From the NCBI GenBank assembly GCA_023101885.1, contig JALPQD010000409.1:1576610-1640609 (forward strand): a DNA stretch of 64,000 nt, written 5' to 3'. The notes beneath the pieces were generated by a model. The model did not search any database. It was not told the DNA's origin and saw only the letters and a program-made list of their open reading frames with translations. Within the stretch, counting starts at the first letter, position 1. Every line of letters begins with the position of its first letter. The stretch is from Typhlomys cinereus (lineage: Eukaryota; Chordata; Mammalia; Rodentia; Platacanthomyidae). Made by a program: the position numbers and the translations under genes. Shown piece after piece: positions 11,548-23,527 of the stretch.

Positions 11548-14500
11548 CTAGGAGCCACCTATTAGGGAGTACATACGGTGCTTAACTTTCTGGGATTGGG
11601 ATACTTCACTTAATATAATTGTTTCTAATGACATCCATTTCCCAGCAAACTCCAGTAATTCATCATTTTTGATGGCTGAGTAGTACTCCATTGTATAGAT
11701 GTACCACAGTTTCCTTATCCACTCGTCAACTGTTGGACATTTAGGTTGATTGCATGATTTTGCTATTGTAAACAGTGCTGCTATGAACATAGTTGTGCTG
11801 GTGCTATCGAGGCGAACCTCTGCTGCATGGGGAGTTATTCCCAAAAGTGGAATAGTAGGGTCATATGGCATTTCAATCTTTAATTTCTTTAAGAATCTCC
11901 AGACAGCTCGCCAGAATGGCTGTATGAGTCTGCATTCCCACCAGCAATGTAGGAGAGTTCCTCTCTCTCCACATCCTCTCCAGCACTTGTTGTTGTTTGT
12001 ATTGTGGATTTTTGCCATCCTGACCGGGGTGAGATGGTATCTCAGGGAAGTTTTGATTTGCATTTCCCTGATAGCTAAAGAAGTGGAGCATTTTTTAAGA
12101 TATTTGTTAGACATTTTAATTTCATCTCTGGTAAAATTTCTTTTAAGTTCCAGGGCCCATTTTTTAATTGGGCCATTCGTTTCCTTGGTGTTTAATTTTC
12201 TAAGTTCTTTGTGCACTCTGGACAGTAGAGCTTTATCAGATATGTGGTTAGTGAAGATTTTCTCCCATTCTGTGGGTTGCCTTTGAGCGCGTTTTACAAT
12301 CTCTTTATCTGAACAGAAGCTCTTTAAAATCTCAAGATCCCAACTGTTGAGAGTTGGTAGCAGTGAATGTGCCATTGGATGTCTGTTTAGCAAATGTTGG
12401 CCTATCCCAATCAGCTCAAGGGAGTTCCCTATCCTTTCAACTATGGCTTTTATAGTCTCTGGCCTTATATCAAGGTCTTTGATCCATTTGGAATTAAGTC
12501 TTGTACATGGTGACAAGTACGGGTCCAGCTTTAATCTTCTGCATGTGGAGATCCAGTTTTGCCAGTACCATTTGTTGAAGATGCTGTTCTTTTTCCATTG
12601 GATTCTTTGGGCCCCTTTGTCAAAGATCAAATGGCTGTATTTTTGTGGGCTTATATCTGGGTCCTCAACCCTTATCCATTGGTCTGTGTGTCTATTTTGG
12701 AGCCAGTACCAGGCTGTTTTTATAACTATGGATTTGTAGTATAGACTAAGGTTCAGTATGGTAATACCTCCAGCAGTGTTTTTTTTATTCAGGATTGTCT
12801 TTGCTATTCTGGGTCTTTTGTGGCTCCATATGAATTTTGAGATTAATTGATCCACTTCTTTAAAGAATTGCTTTGGGATTTTAATTGGTATAGCATTGAA
12901 TTTGTATATTGCCTTAGGTAGGATGGTCATTTTTACGATGTTGATTCTGCCAATCTAGGAGCATGGGAGGTCTTTCCACCTTCTGATGTCTTCAGCAATT
13001 TCTTTCTTTAGGGTTTTAAAGTTTTCATTGTAAAGGTCTTTTACCTCCTTGGTTAGGTTTATACCAAGGTATTTCATTTTTTTAGGGGCTACAGTAAATG
13101 GGATTGTTTCTCTCAAGGCTTTTTCACTTCTTTCATTCTGGGCATATAAGAAGGCCTCTGATTTTTGCACATTTATTTTATATCCTGCCACCCTGCTGAA
13201 CTTCTCAATTAGTTCCAGGAGCTTCATGGTGGAGTTTTTGGGATCACTCAGGTATAAGATCATGTCATCTGCAAATAGGGATAGCTTGACTTCTTCCTTG
13301 CCGATTTGAATCCCTTTTATGTCCCTTTCTTGTCTTATGGCTTCAGCTAAGACTTCAAGTACAATATTGAATAGAAGTGTTGAGAGTGCACGGCCTTGTC
13401 TAGTTCCTGATCGAAGTGGGAATGCTTCCAATTGTTCCCCATTGAGCATAATCCTTGCTGTGGGGTTGTTGTATACAGCTTTTATTATATTGATAAAGGT
13501 TCCTTCCATTCCTACTGTCTCTAGCGTTTTGATCATAAAAGGCTGTTGGATCTTGTCAAAGGCTTTTTCTGCATCTATCGAGAGTATCATGTGGTCTTGG
13601 ACTTTGGACTGGTTTACATGATGAATTACATTTATTGATTTTCGTATGTTGAACCAACCTTGCGTGCCGGGGATGAAGCCTACTTGGTCCCTGTGAATGA
13701 TCTTTTTGATATGTTTTTGAATCTGATTTGCTAAGACTTTGTTGAGAATCTTTGCATCTGTGTTCATCAGGGAGATCGGCCTATAGTTTTCTTTTTTAAG
13801 TGAATCTTTATTAGGTTTTGGGATTAAGACGATATTAGCTTCATAGAAGGAATTTGGTAGTGTTCCTTCCTTTGCTATTTGATGGAACAGTTTAAGGAGT
13901 ATTGGCGTTATTGACTACTTAAATGTCTGGTAGAATTCTGTGCTGAATCCATCTGGTCCAGGACATATTTTGGTGGGAAGATTTGAGATTACTTCTTCAA
14001 TTTCCTTATATGTTATAGGGCCATTTAAGTAATTCACAACTTCCTGATCCAATTTAGGTAAGATGTGTTTACTTAGAAATTCATCCATCTCTTCTGTGTT
14101 GTCAAACTTCACTGAGTATAAGTTTTTGAAATATGATGTTATAATTTTCTGGATTTCTAGGGTATCAGTAGTGATAACTCCATGTTCATTTCTAATTTTG
14201 TTAATTTGGGTTTTCTCTCTCTTGCTTTTGGTTAATTTAGCTAGGGGTGTATGAATCTTATTGATTTTTTCAAAGAACCAGCTTTTTGACTGGTTGATTT
14301 TTTCTATCGTTTTCTTAGTCTCGATTTCAGATATTTCTCCCCTTATTTTGCTAATCTCCCCTCTTCTACTACTTTTGGGATGAGATTGCTCAAGTTTCTC
14401 TAAAGCCTTAAGCTGCATTGTTAAGTTATTTATTTGTGATGTTTCCATTTTTTTGATGTAGGCATTAAGAGCTATGAACTTAACTGTTAGGACAGCTTTC

Positions 14501-15401
14501 ATTGTGTCCCAGAGATTTTGGTAAGTTGTATTTTCGTTATCGTTCACTTTCAGGAAATCTTGAATTTCCTTAGTAATTTCTTCCTGAATCCAGTTCTCAT
14601 TCAGCATCATAGTGTTAAGTTTCCAGGAGTTAGTGTATTTTCTCTTGTTTGTTGTGTTGTGGATGTCCAGCTTTAGGCCATGGTGGTCTGATAGGGCACA
14701 GGTTAGAACTTCAACTTTTTTGTGTATGTGCAGATTCGTTTTGTGGCCCAATATGTGATCTATTTTGGGAAAGTTCCGTGTGCTGCTGAGAAAAATGTGT
14801 ATTCTTTTGTGCGTGGGTGAAAGGTTCGATAGAGATCTGTAAGGTCCATTTCTTTAAGGGTTTGATTAAGTTCCAAAGTGTCTCTGTTAAGCTTTTGACC
14901 TGTTGATCTATCCCATGTTGAGAGGGCGGTGTTGAAGTCCCCAAGAATTATCTTTTGAGGGTTGATATCTTGCTTTAGGTGCTGTAGGGTTTTCTTAATG
15001 AATGTGGAGGGGCCTGTATTGGGTGCATATATGTTTAGTATTGTGAAGTCTTCCTGGTGAATTGTACCTGTGACTAAAATGTAGTATCCATTTGTGTCTC
15101 TTATGATTTTCTTTGGTTTGAAGTCCACTTTGTCTGAAAGCATAATTGCTACCCCTGCCTGTTTCCTGGTTCCATTAGCTTGTAAGATTTTGGACCAGCC
15201 TTTCATTCTTAGGATGTGCCTATCTTTTGTGGTGAGATGAGCTTCCTGAAGGCAGCAGATTGTTGGACTGTGGTTTTTAATCCAAGTTTGTAATCTATGT
15301 CTCTTAATTGGTGAATTAATCCCATTGACATTTAATGTTATAATGGAGAAATTATTTTTAATACTGGACATTTTTTTATGTTTAGTAGATTTTTTAAGCA
15401 T
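11548..15401 (-). pseudogene. L1-A ORF2 (endonuclease / reverse transcriptase), disabled
   Basis: The product nicks target DNA and reverse-transcribes L1 RNA at the nick. The endonuclease part (15401 to about 14700) keeps LNVNG near its start, CLQEAH, GDFNT, the DH of DHIL, and LSDHH, all expected active-site regions. The reverse transcriptase keeps [10 protein letters not shown] and [10 protein letters not shown]. The C-terminal zinc-knuckle-like CX3CX7HX4C lies in [19 protein letters not shown]. Breaks: a one-base deletion near 14765 at the end of the endonuclease domain, a stop at 13915-13917 where a related copy has Glu, and a stop at 12955-12957 where related copies have Trp. About 1,280 codons is the normal family length. 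Few lesions imply a fairly recent insertion. Confidence 0.93.
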
Positions 15402-15527
15402 GTTGTTTGATATTTATGTTTCGGTGGTATTATACTTCCCTTCTGCCCTCCTGGATACGCTTGTTCTTTTCTTCAAGCTTGAGTATCAGTTCTAGGATTT
15501 TTTGAAGGCCTGGTTTGTTAGATAGGT
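15402..15527 (-). pseudogene. L1-A ORF1 3' remnant
   Basis: Only the last codons of ORF1 (the region encoding KPGLQK...) and the spacer remain upstream of ORF2. The rest of ORF1 is gone. The sequence jumps into the 5'UTR at ATGTAT (15528-15533), a six-base word present at both parental positions as judged from L1-C, which keeps the intact arrangement. This favours a microhomology-mediated deletion over splicing, because no GT/AG pair lies at the junction. Confidence 0.8.
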
Positions 15528-15533
15528 ATGTAT

Positions 15534-16320
15534 GTTGTGGCGTGGCTGTATGAGAAAGTTGATCTACAGCTTTGATACTTTAAAGGATCAGTAAGGTGAA
15601 AAGAAAAAGTTTACTTATCTTTGGGCTGGATGAGAAGAAACTCGCCCACGTGATATAAGGATTGTAGTGGAGTCCAGATGTATGGCCTGTGCTCCCTTTG
15701 TTCCTTAGAATTTTGCTTGAGTTTCCTTTGGGCTCTATTGAATTCTGAGTAGAAGTGTGTCTTCCGCGGACCACGTGCCTAGGTCCCCGGTGGGCCAGAG
15801 AGGCAGAGGGTCTGATGTTGATGGCAGAGTTCTTCACCTGCGATCTGGGAATGTGGGCGCGGAGAGGGGCAGGCCCGGGGCAAAGCGGGCTGCGCAGTGC
15901 GGTGCTGCTGGTCGGACGGCTCCAGGGTGGGGGCGGGGTGGGGCTGGGCTGGGCTCTTTTGCTCCTTGGCTCAATGGCAGAATTCTTCACCTGGGATCCA
16001 GGGGAGTGGCTAGGCGCATGGGGCAGGAGGGTGCGAGGGGCTTGGGTCCGGGGCGGGCTAAGCTGCAGTCAGCCTGGGTGCTCGCTGCTGGGACGCGTGG
16101 GGCTCCGGGGTGGTTGGGGGCTGGGCTGGTCTCTCTCTCTCTCTCACTTACCTTGGGTGGCAGGCGGAGGGCGGCGGGATGTGGGCGGCGGGTGGGGGCG
16201 GGGCGGCGTGGAGGGGGCTGGGGTCGTCCGGGCCGGGGGGGGGGCGCAGGCCAAGCTGCAGTCGGCCTGGGTGCTCGCCGCCAGGACGCGTGGGGCTCCG
16301 GGGTGGGTGGGGGCTGGGCT

Positions 16321-16358
<38 letters not shown>

Positions 16359-16448
16359 ACCTTGGGCGGGGGCGGAGCAGTGTGGCGGAGGGGGCTGGGG
16401 TCGTCCGGGGCGGGGGGGGGGGGGGGGAGCAGGCCAAGCCGCAGTCGG
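15534..16448 (-). promoter_or_regulatory. L1-A 5'UTR and internal promoter (type I)
   Basis: A CpG-rich island in AT-rich surroundings. Its ORF1-proximal part (15534-15760) aligns with the 5'UTRs of L1-C and L1-F. The distal part is GC-rich and repetitive. A segment around 'atggcagagttcttcacctg' occurs twice (about 15825 and 15973), and about 190-bp monomers follow. In mouse L1, comparable tandem monomers are the Pol II promoter; a promoter role here is inferred. The 230-250 codon open frames on the plus strand are GC-rich artefacts. Confidence 0.7.
16061..16448 (-). repeat. tandem L1 promoter monomers, type I
   Basis: Two full units and the start of a third begin at the shared 'aagctgcagtc' word (16060, 16254 and a diverged third start at 16437). 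The period is about 193 bp, then 183 bp. Each full unit holds 'gacgcgtggggctccggggt', a (TC)n run of differing length (16131-16145; 16322-16353) and a G-run. Length differences lie mostly in the (TC)n and G-runs. Confidence 0.85.
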
Positions 16449-16599
16449 TTCTATGATATACTTAACAAGGGTTTTTCTCATTTTAGTTCTTATTCATGCA
16501 AATCTATTTTAACAGTTTGCAAGCTGCTGTTTCTTCATTAGGCACAGGTATGTTAATACTGGTGATAAATGGAAGAGCAAATGCACTTGAAGGGGGAGG

Positions 16600-16790
16600 C
16601 AGAAATTGGAAAAATGAATTCAGCCACCAGAAGTCCACATGGTAGAAAGAGAAAGCTGATTTCCAAAAAACACCCTCAACTTCTATCCATATGCCATATC
16701 ATGCCATGCCTGTGTATGACACCCTCTTCTCTCCTTCTCTCTCTCTTTCTCTCCCTCTTCTCTCATTCCTCCCACTTTTGATTTCAAATT
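16600..16790 (+). mobile_element. B3-like SINE
   Basis: It contains 'ccacatggtagaaagagaaa', the B3 hallmark also seen at 10105-10300, and ends in a (TC)n-rich tail at about 16730-16775. The head is degraded. Confidence 0.55.
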
Positions 16791-17319
16791 TATAAATGCA
16801 ATCTCTTTAAATAAGTAATACATTAGACAAGAGTATAGTATAAAAGAATAATATATATATGATTTATATATATATGTACATATACAGAGAGAGTAATTAC
16901 ACACTGTACAGAAGCTATTAGTGGTATAATTAGGAGAAAAATGAGATGTATGTCAGAGGTTATGATGCAGCACTATTGTATGGAAAATTATTCTAGACAT
17001 CTAATACGCATGAGTGCTAGAGCTGAAAAAAAATTGCATTTAAGATTCCTGCTAAACAAGAGTTGTTTGCTATTATAGTAAAAATGAAACATAAATTAAC
17101 AATTGGAAACATTAACATGTTTAATTATATTAATCATATGTAACCTGTAACATATACACAATGAACTCAATTTTATAAAAAGAAAAGAACTCCTAGAACT
17201 TGAGAAGTTGTTTATAAGTTGATATAAACTGTCAAAGCAAGAAGATACATATGTGATGATGAAGGACATGTTTACTTTTTTAATCTGTGCTGCAACAAAA
17301 CACATGACTCAAACAATAT
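16791..17319. other. unique AT-rich DNA with (TA)n patch
   Basis: TA-rich simple sequence at about 16850-16880. Nothing else is recognised. Confidence 0.5.
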
Positions 17320-17685
17320 AGGGAACAAAAGGATTTTACTAGGCTAACAATTACAGGTTTCACATGATCAATGAGGGGGCATTACATTAGCAAGAGCTAA
17401 AAGAACTGGTCACATCACATCCTCAGCAAGAACAGAGGGAAAGAGCCAATACATACATAGTTGCTTGATTAACAACACTTAATTCGTTCTTTATATCTTC
17501 ATCCACCTGTGCAGCAAGTAGTTTCTTCTACTATAGGCTGGATCTTCCCACCTTTTTCAAAGTAATCAACATAATCATCTATAAGCTTGCTCTGTGACTT
17601 GCTTTAATCTAAAAAAATGTATCTCATTTGTGCCTACAGTCCTACCTCCTGAGGTCAAGTTGACAATTAACACTAACTGTTATAA
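17320..17685 (+). mobile_element. URR1-like hAT-Charlie DNA transposon, old
   Basis: It shares an ordered series of words with the better copies at 27541-27972 and 462-880. These are an internal 'aaaagaactggtcaca', then 'aggctggatctt', and a right terminus 'caagttgacaattaacacta'. It is well diverged. No transposase is encoded. Confidence 0.5.
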
Positions 17686-19379
17686 GGAAAAGGAGAGTTG
17701 AATGACATAAGTCCTTAAATCACATTTAGTGAAAAGTAGAGCAGTTGTTTTTATTCTGGAGTTAAATTTTACCACTGTACCCAACAGCAATTGAGAGTAT
17801 ATTAAAACAGATGACGAACCATGGGGAGATGTAGTACAGGATGTCTGCAAATGTTGTTCTTTGATGTTTACTTGGAGAAATAGAATGCAGAGGTTTTAGA
17901 GAATTGAGTAGATGAGAGACCCAGGAATAGTTTGGGGAAATTTAAAAGATTGCAGGATCATTCATGTGCACTCATTTTGCACTAAAAGATTGCTTTGTCT
18001 TTGAAGGATCAATTCACAAAGGAAAAATTGAAGTCTACTAGGTCAGATGTTACATCCAATATCAAACATCTAGGTAGTAGTGTGTTGGAACTCAGTGCTT
18101 TTTCTCATCAAACATTTCTCTGTATTTCACTGAGTGTTCATATGAAATTTCTTTCCTCAAATGTCCAAATTTCTACTCAGAATACATCTTTTGATGTAGA
18201 GGAGGGCATTTTTCAAGGCAATGCATTGAAGCATAAGCTGTCTTGCCGAAAGCAGAAATCTCTCTCCGAGGAGTGGTTTTGTAAGCAGAAACTCTACAAT
18301 GACTTGCCTCCCAAATGTATTAGAAATACACAGTTGGCAATACACATCAAAATTTTGATGCATTCTGAAACAGATGAGCAGACTGAGATATTTTAAGAGT
18401 GTTGAGTTTGACAGTTATTGACCAGTACTAAATCATGTATGAAGGACAACAGGATGCAAGACACAAATTTTCAAATACTGTTAGTGAAGATGAACAATCA
18501 CTGTCTCACATTATACTTTGTTTTAGGAGAATACATTCTCAAAGTGTCAGATGTCTACATTACAGTCCAAACAGGGCTTTGAATTATCCAGAGAAATAAA
18601 AGCTTAGGTATTTTAAGGTGACAAGACATCCTAAAAATTACACCGTACCCTTCCTTTAACAGATAAGGAATGCAAAGCCCACAAAAATTATGAACTTCTA
18701 TAAAGATCACAGTAGCTAAATAGGAAATGACTGCATTTAGAAATCTAATTTTGTTGCACTTATATATGTGACTTTTGCGCAGTAGAAACTAATGGTTAAA
18801 CAAATAAATATAATGCATGTTTAGAAACAGGCATGTGTATACAAGCACATGTGTGCAGTTCAGAGATAGTGAATAAGACATTATCTTCAATTTCAGTCAG
18901 TGATCACATTTTTGAATTCCTATTTGTCTCTACATTCTCTGTATCATTGCGAATGGCTTATTAGTCATTTCATAGCTCCACTTTTCTCATCAATAAACTG
19001 CTGTCACTGATGTCTAATTCATAAGCTTGTTTTAAAAATAATCACACGGAATTTTTTAAATCTATGAAATAGATGTACTTTCTTATATGCTGATGACTGA
19101 ACTGATATCCTTGAATGAGAAGATGGGAAGGGGTGGCTAGAGTGAGACCTTTTAAAGGGAGATTTAGGATCCTAGAGGAAGGGTGAGGGAAGGAATAATT
19201 GGGAAAAACATGTAGCAATGAGGTGATGGGAGATAGGAGATAAGAGAGAATTATAGAAAAATCCTACGATTGTGAGAAGTAACCCCAAATGAACATCCTA
19301 TGCTAGTTTTATGCCAATAAACATCACTTCTTTTAAAGAAATAAACAAGAATGGGCAGTCCCTATGCAGAGGAGCACAG
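17686..19379. other. unique DNA; one chance-length open frame
   Basis: No recognised repeat. A 133-codon open frame at 17995-18396 (plus) starts at TTG rather than ATG. It has no domain or signal I recognise and no neighbouring splice or promoter context. I do not call it a gene. Confidence 0.45.
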
Positions 19380-20175
19380 AGGGAGGAAAACAGGGGTGGG
19401 GGTGGGGGAAAGCCTCAAACTGATCCAGGGATGAAATTATGCTAGAAACAACAGGAATATGTCACATCCTGATAAATGTTAGTCATAGAGGTCTTAAAGG
19501 CTCCCAAACATTATAGAATTTTGCTATTGCTCTTGGTTTGGCTACAGAAACGTTCAGTAAGACCTTATTACTGAAGATGCAACACAAATGCATCACAGCA
19601 CATGGGCAAAATATATCAACTGGAATTGGTCCGAGGACTTTCTCTTTGCTAAATAGCTTACACAGTACCAAGGAATATTGTAGAAGCTGCTGTGGAAGAG
19701 AAATAGTCACAAGCCCCATGAATGTCTGTAAGTTACATGAGATCTGTAAGTTACAGTATAACTCACCATGCTAACAGCTGATCACAAGCCTAATAGTGAT
19801 ATGAATACTAAGAAGAAAACCAATAAGACCTGCTTGTCAGAATGGTACCCATCCTGTTACTGTAAACTAGAACAAGAGCCTAAAAAAGGAGAAGGAAATC
19901 GATCAACAGGGAAGACATCCAATAAACCTATAGGATGAGTGAAAAGAAACACACATATATTGGGGTAGCCAGAATAGAGGTGTTTGGTATACCAAGGAGG
20001 CCTAAGCCCCCACAGTATTAGACAAGCTAGAGTGAACCCACAGTCCATAGAAGCATACAGGGAGAAGGATGATTGGGAGTGGGAGGGAATGGTGAAAGGA
20101 AAGGAGGGGATGGGAGGGAGGGGGATGAATACTCAATATCCTTGTAAAAGTAGAAAAATAAAAAAATCATTAAAA
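19380..20175 (+). mobile_element. possible 3' end of an older L1 subfamily
   Basis: The segment ends in a long purine tract (20063-20125, repeated GGGA/GGAG words) followed by 'cttgtaaaag' and an A-rich tail at about 20150-20175. This is the usual layout of rodent L1 3'UTRs. It does not align by eye with the 3'UTR of the other L1s in this window, and no ORF2 remains, so the assignment is tentative. Confidence 0.35.
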
Positions 20176-20831
20176 GTTTATGTGGGGTTAGATTCAAGCT
20201 CACCTGATGTTCTGAAGTTTTTAACAAAGTTTTTGGGTACTTCCTAAATATTTCCTTCTTTTGCTTTTCTTTTCTGTGTTTAAGAATAGCTTGAACAAGT
20301 GTTCACTTATGAGTAGTGAAGCAGATCTACAATTCTTTTTGAAGAGTATATATCTATAGGAGGCCTTTTTCCTTGAGGGCAGGATCTCCCCAAAATTAAG
20401 AGCATCTATAGCCCTTGCTTTGTTGAATCTTTTAGTAGGCATTTACACAAAACTGCTGTCTGGGAAAGCTGCTATCCCAAAACCATAGCAAAGGACAGGA
20501 GTAGCTTATTTATACTAACAAACAAATGAAATCATGTTGGCTTATTTAAGAATCATGGCATCTACTTCCAGACACAATGAGAATGGGAGACAGAAACTGC
20601 TTAGACATTTTTGTGGCAGGGATCCCTGAAACTAGCTATTCTAACACTTATTCTGTCCTTCCCAAATACCAGAAATACCAGAAGGTAGTTCTATTTCCTG
20701 GTCTGGATTTTTTTTCTCCTAAATGAGCATCCTTCCTAGCGGCTATCTATGAAGAATTGATTGGAGACATGCAGAAGTCTTGTGGATAAGCCAAATGGAT
20801 TGTTCAGTTAATAATTCTTACCTAAAATCTT

Positions 20832-21424
20832 TTTTTTTAATTTCCAATCATGCAAACTTAACAGGTCCACCAGTCCCCTCGCTTCCTCCACCCCCCGACC
20901 CCTCTACTCCCCCCATCCTCCAGTGTCTCCCCCCCATCCCCAGAGCATCCTTTAATGTGCATGCCAAACTCTCCTCTGGGTCCTACTCTCCGATGAGGTG
21001 TGAGGACCCAGTGGCATTTCCCAGAATCCTTTCCTGTGTTCCCCTTAAGCATAGGAACACTACTGTGGCTGTCAAACCTAGCCTCCTAGGATCCTAGTGC
21101 CTTTAGTCCATACTAGAAATCTGTGGGGTCAATAATGTGTTGGACATTGCGCAGGTCATGCTAAGTCCTATTATGATTGCTTCGTCCCTAACTTGTATGG
21201 AGTATCTTGCATATCTTTACTCCTCCCATCCTTGTGCTCTTACAGTCTTACCACCCCCTCTTCAACAAATTTCCCTGAGCTTCAGGATGGGGAGAGATTA
21301 GGCTGGCCCAGTTCCAGGTGGTTGATATAGCGTCTCTGATGTTCTGGATTATGGTTTGCTGATTTTTTTTTCAGTTTTGCTGCTCCTGCAATGCCCTTGG
21401 CTCCACAGTGGATGACATCCAATA
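20832..21424 (-). mobile_element. L1-K: 5'-truncated L1 (3'UTR only)
   Basis: Only the last 590 bp of the L1 3'UTR was copied. The edges are fixed by a 15-bp target duplication with two mismatches, CTTACCTAAAATCTT (20817-20831) and CTCACCTAGAATCTT (21425-21439). The minus strand ends with the G/A-rich tract, 'aagtttgcatgattggaaat' and an A-run. This is the normal product of incomplete target-primed reverse transcription. Confidence 0.9.
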
Positions 21425-21439
21425 CTCACCTAGAATCTT

Positions 21440-22659
21440 AAAGGTTCCCCAATTCTGGTGAACTGATCTTCATTACAGTTGTTCTGTGTTCGTTATTCTA
21501 ATCTTCCACCTATAATCTTGTAATAGAATTTATCTCTAAACTGACACTCTTGTTGTTCATGAGTTTCATTCTTCAAATTAGTGAAACAAAGGAAACAAGA
21601 TATTATGTGTGATCATGACCATGCCACAGCTACCCACTGAATTAAAGCTCATCTGAGGATTGATAGCCATGATCTCAATTCCATTTTTCTTGTATAAATA
21701 TTGAACTGGTATCTGTAGAAGAGAGGCCGAGTAAACTATATATTTCATGAAAGCTTACAGGTTGATACATGTTCTAAGGGAAGTTTATTGTCATGATATT
21801 TGGAAATTATATTTCCTTGTTTTAAGATTTGAGAACTATATTTGAATATTACTATTGTCTTTCTCTAAAAAACCTCACAATTTCAAATACAATCTCAATC
21901 TCTCTTTTCTGTTCTGAGACAGAAGAACTGATACAGAGGTTTGATGAGTAATACAAGGCACATTATTTGTTACAGAAAGAGAGAGTGTTTCTCATCTATT
22001 TCTAGAAGAAATGAAAATTAATTGGTGCAGTATCTATGTGGAGGACTTTATCAATAAGCATGCATCTGGGTTACTCACAATACAAAAGTCAACTAGTTAC
22101 TGGGAGGTAGATTTTGTGACTATCAAACCCATTTTCTGTTTTGTACGCAGGAAAGAAGTTTGCATATTCAGCAATATGTCAGAGAGAAGATAGGACTGGT
22201 CATTAGCAGAGAAAATATTGTGGTGCATCAAGTGGAAATTACATTCCTTTCCAGTGTTGAAGGTTCATTTTGCAAATATAGCACACAATATTCAGTGATT
22301 CTGGGGAAAAACTTTATGTAGCAAACAAATATATAAATGTGCTTATCACTTTACAACTGAGGTTGTGTAAAAACTCTTGAATTCAACTTATTTCAGAAGT
22401 CATAAGGTTTTCAGAAGGATATGGGCAATAAATTACAATTTTTTTCTTCTCTTTCATGTACAGATGAAAGAACTTCATAAAATGGCCTCCCCCATTTTCA
22501 TAAAGTAGTTATGCTAAGTAAGCTGCGACTAATTAATACGTTCAAATAAATATTGCCATCATAATATTCTAGCTTAAATACATTTAGTATTTTATTAATT
22601 CTTCATGTGAGTTGCATTCATAAATAATCTTTCACAAATATTTGTTTCAGTTTTCAGAC
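21440..22659. other. unique AT-rich DNA
   Basis: No gene or nameable repeat is visible. A 60-codon frame at 22011-22193 is at chance length. Confidence 0.45.
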
Positions 22660-23065
22660 ACTGTAATGGTTACCCTTAACTATTGCTGTGAAAGAGCATT
22701 TGAAGTCAATCAACTTTATGGAGAAAGGGAGATTTATTTAACTTATGGTTCCAGAGGGGAGAAACAGTCTTTCATGGTGGAGACTACATAGCTGGTGAAA
22801 GGCTATATCACTGCAAACATCCAGTAGGCTAGTGGGCTGGATGATTCCCCGAGTATCTGATTTCTTCTCAGTCTCCTGTTCTATAGTTCCTTTTATCTGG
22901 CCTGCTATTGGGAGCTTCCAATGAGATCTAGGGTGGTTTCAATCAGATCTAAAGCTGGTTTTCTTATTGCAAATTATTCATCCAGATAATCTGTTCAAGT
23001 GGTTTCAGCTGATCTTAGTTAATGCCAGGTGCGTCAAGTTGACACCCAGGATTAACTATCATACA
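22660..23065 (+). mobile_element. URR1-like hAT-Charlie DNA transposon
   Basis: Left end 'ctgtaatggttacccttaac', then 'tatttaacttatggttccag', and the right terminus 'caagttgacacccagg' with 'taactatcata'. This order matches the rodent URR1 group as I know it. It is about 400 bp and non-coding. The insertion is diverged and its 8-bp duplication is not evident. Confidence 0.6.
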
Positions 23066-23210
23066 TATGCATCAAATTAACCACTTGACAATAGTTAAAG
23101 TGAAAGTTAGCAATTAATGTTCAGCTTAGATTTAAGAGGACAAAAATTTTCTTTCCCTTATATGCAGGGCAAGTTTGAAAGTCCAAGGCATATATTAAGA
23201 CTATGATCTC

Positions 23211-23480
23211 CACGGCTGGAGAGGTGGCTCAGAGGTTATGCCTCTGCCTTGCAGGCGGAAGGTCCTGAGTTCAGATCCTAGACCCCATGTATACACACTG
23301 GGCGGAAGCGGGGGTGGCCTGCGTTTCTGGTCCTAGTAGGGGGGAGCCTGTGAATCCCGGGACAGAGTAAGCAAGGAGGAGGTGGAGTTGGTCCATGGTG
23401 GTTCCCGAATTCGCCCGTGGTTCTACACAAACACACACAAACACACACACACACACACGCACACACACACACACGCACAT

Positions 23481-23527
<47 letters not shown>

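Larger units (their letters stand above)
10518..16477 (-). mobile_element. L1-A: near full-length LINE-1 with ORF1 deleted
   Basis: The insertion is bounded by a perfect 14-bp target-site duplication, TCATTTTAGTTCTT, at 10504-10517 and 16478-16491. Read on the minus strand, the order is GC-rich monomer promoter, 5'UTR, remnant of the ORF1 end, ORF2, purine-rich 3'UTR and A-rich tail. Most of ORF1 is missing, and ORF2 has two stops and a one-base frameshift. The element therefore cannot make its own proteins, although it is one of the better preserved L1s here. A 29-bp stretch at 16449-16477 between the last monomer and the duplication matches no other L1 copy in the window. Confidence 0.93.

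Noticed and set aside
11750..13621. Plus-strand open frames of 178, 130 and 100 codons
   Set aside because: They are antisense to the L1-A ORF2, and similar antisense frames recur in the other ORF2 copies.
11548..15401. A functional L1 ORF2
   Set aside because: Two in-frame stops and a one-base frameshift interrupt it, and the element has no ORF1.
15755..16541. Long plus-strand open frames (233, 251 and 143 codons) in GC-rich DNA
   Set aside because: They lie in the inverted L1-A promoter monomers. GC-rich repeats lack stops by composition, all three frames are open at once, and the translations are Gly/Arg/Ser-rich repeats.
17995..18396. 133-codon open frame outside recognised repeats
   Set aside because: It begins with TTG, not ATG, and shows no domain, signal peptide or splice context. 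Assuming about 36% GC, my rough estimate is that a 64-kb window should contain about half an open frame this long by chance.
19538..19774. 78-codon frame with several Cys residues
   Set aside because: It overlaps a probable old L1 3'UTR and has an antisense frame of the same length. There is no recognisable motif.
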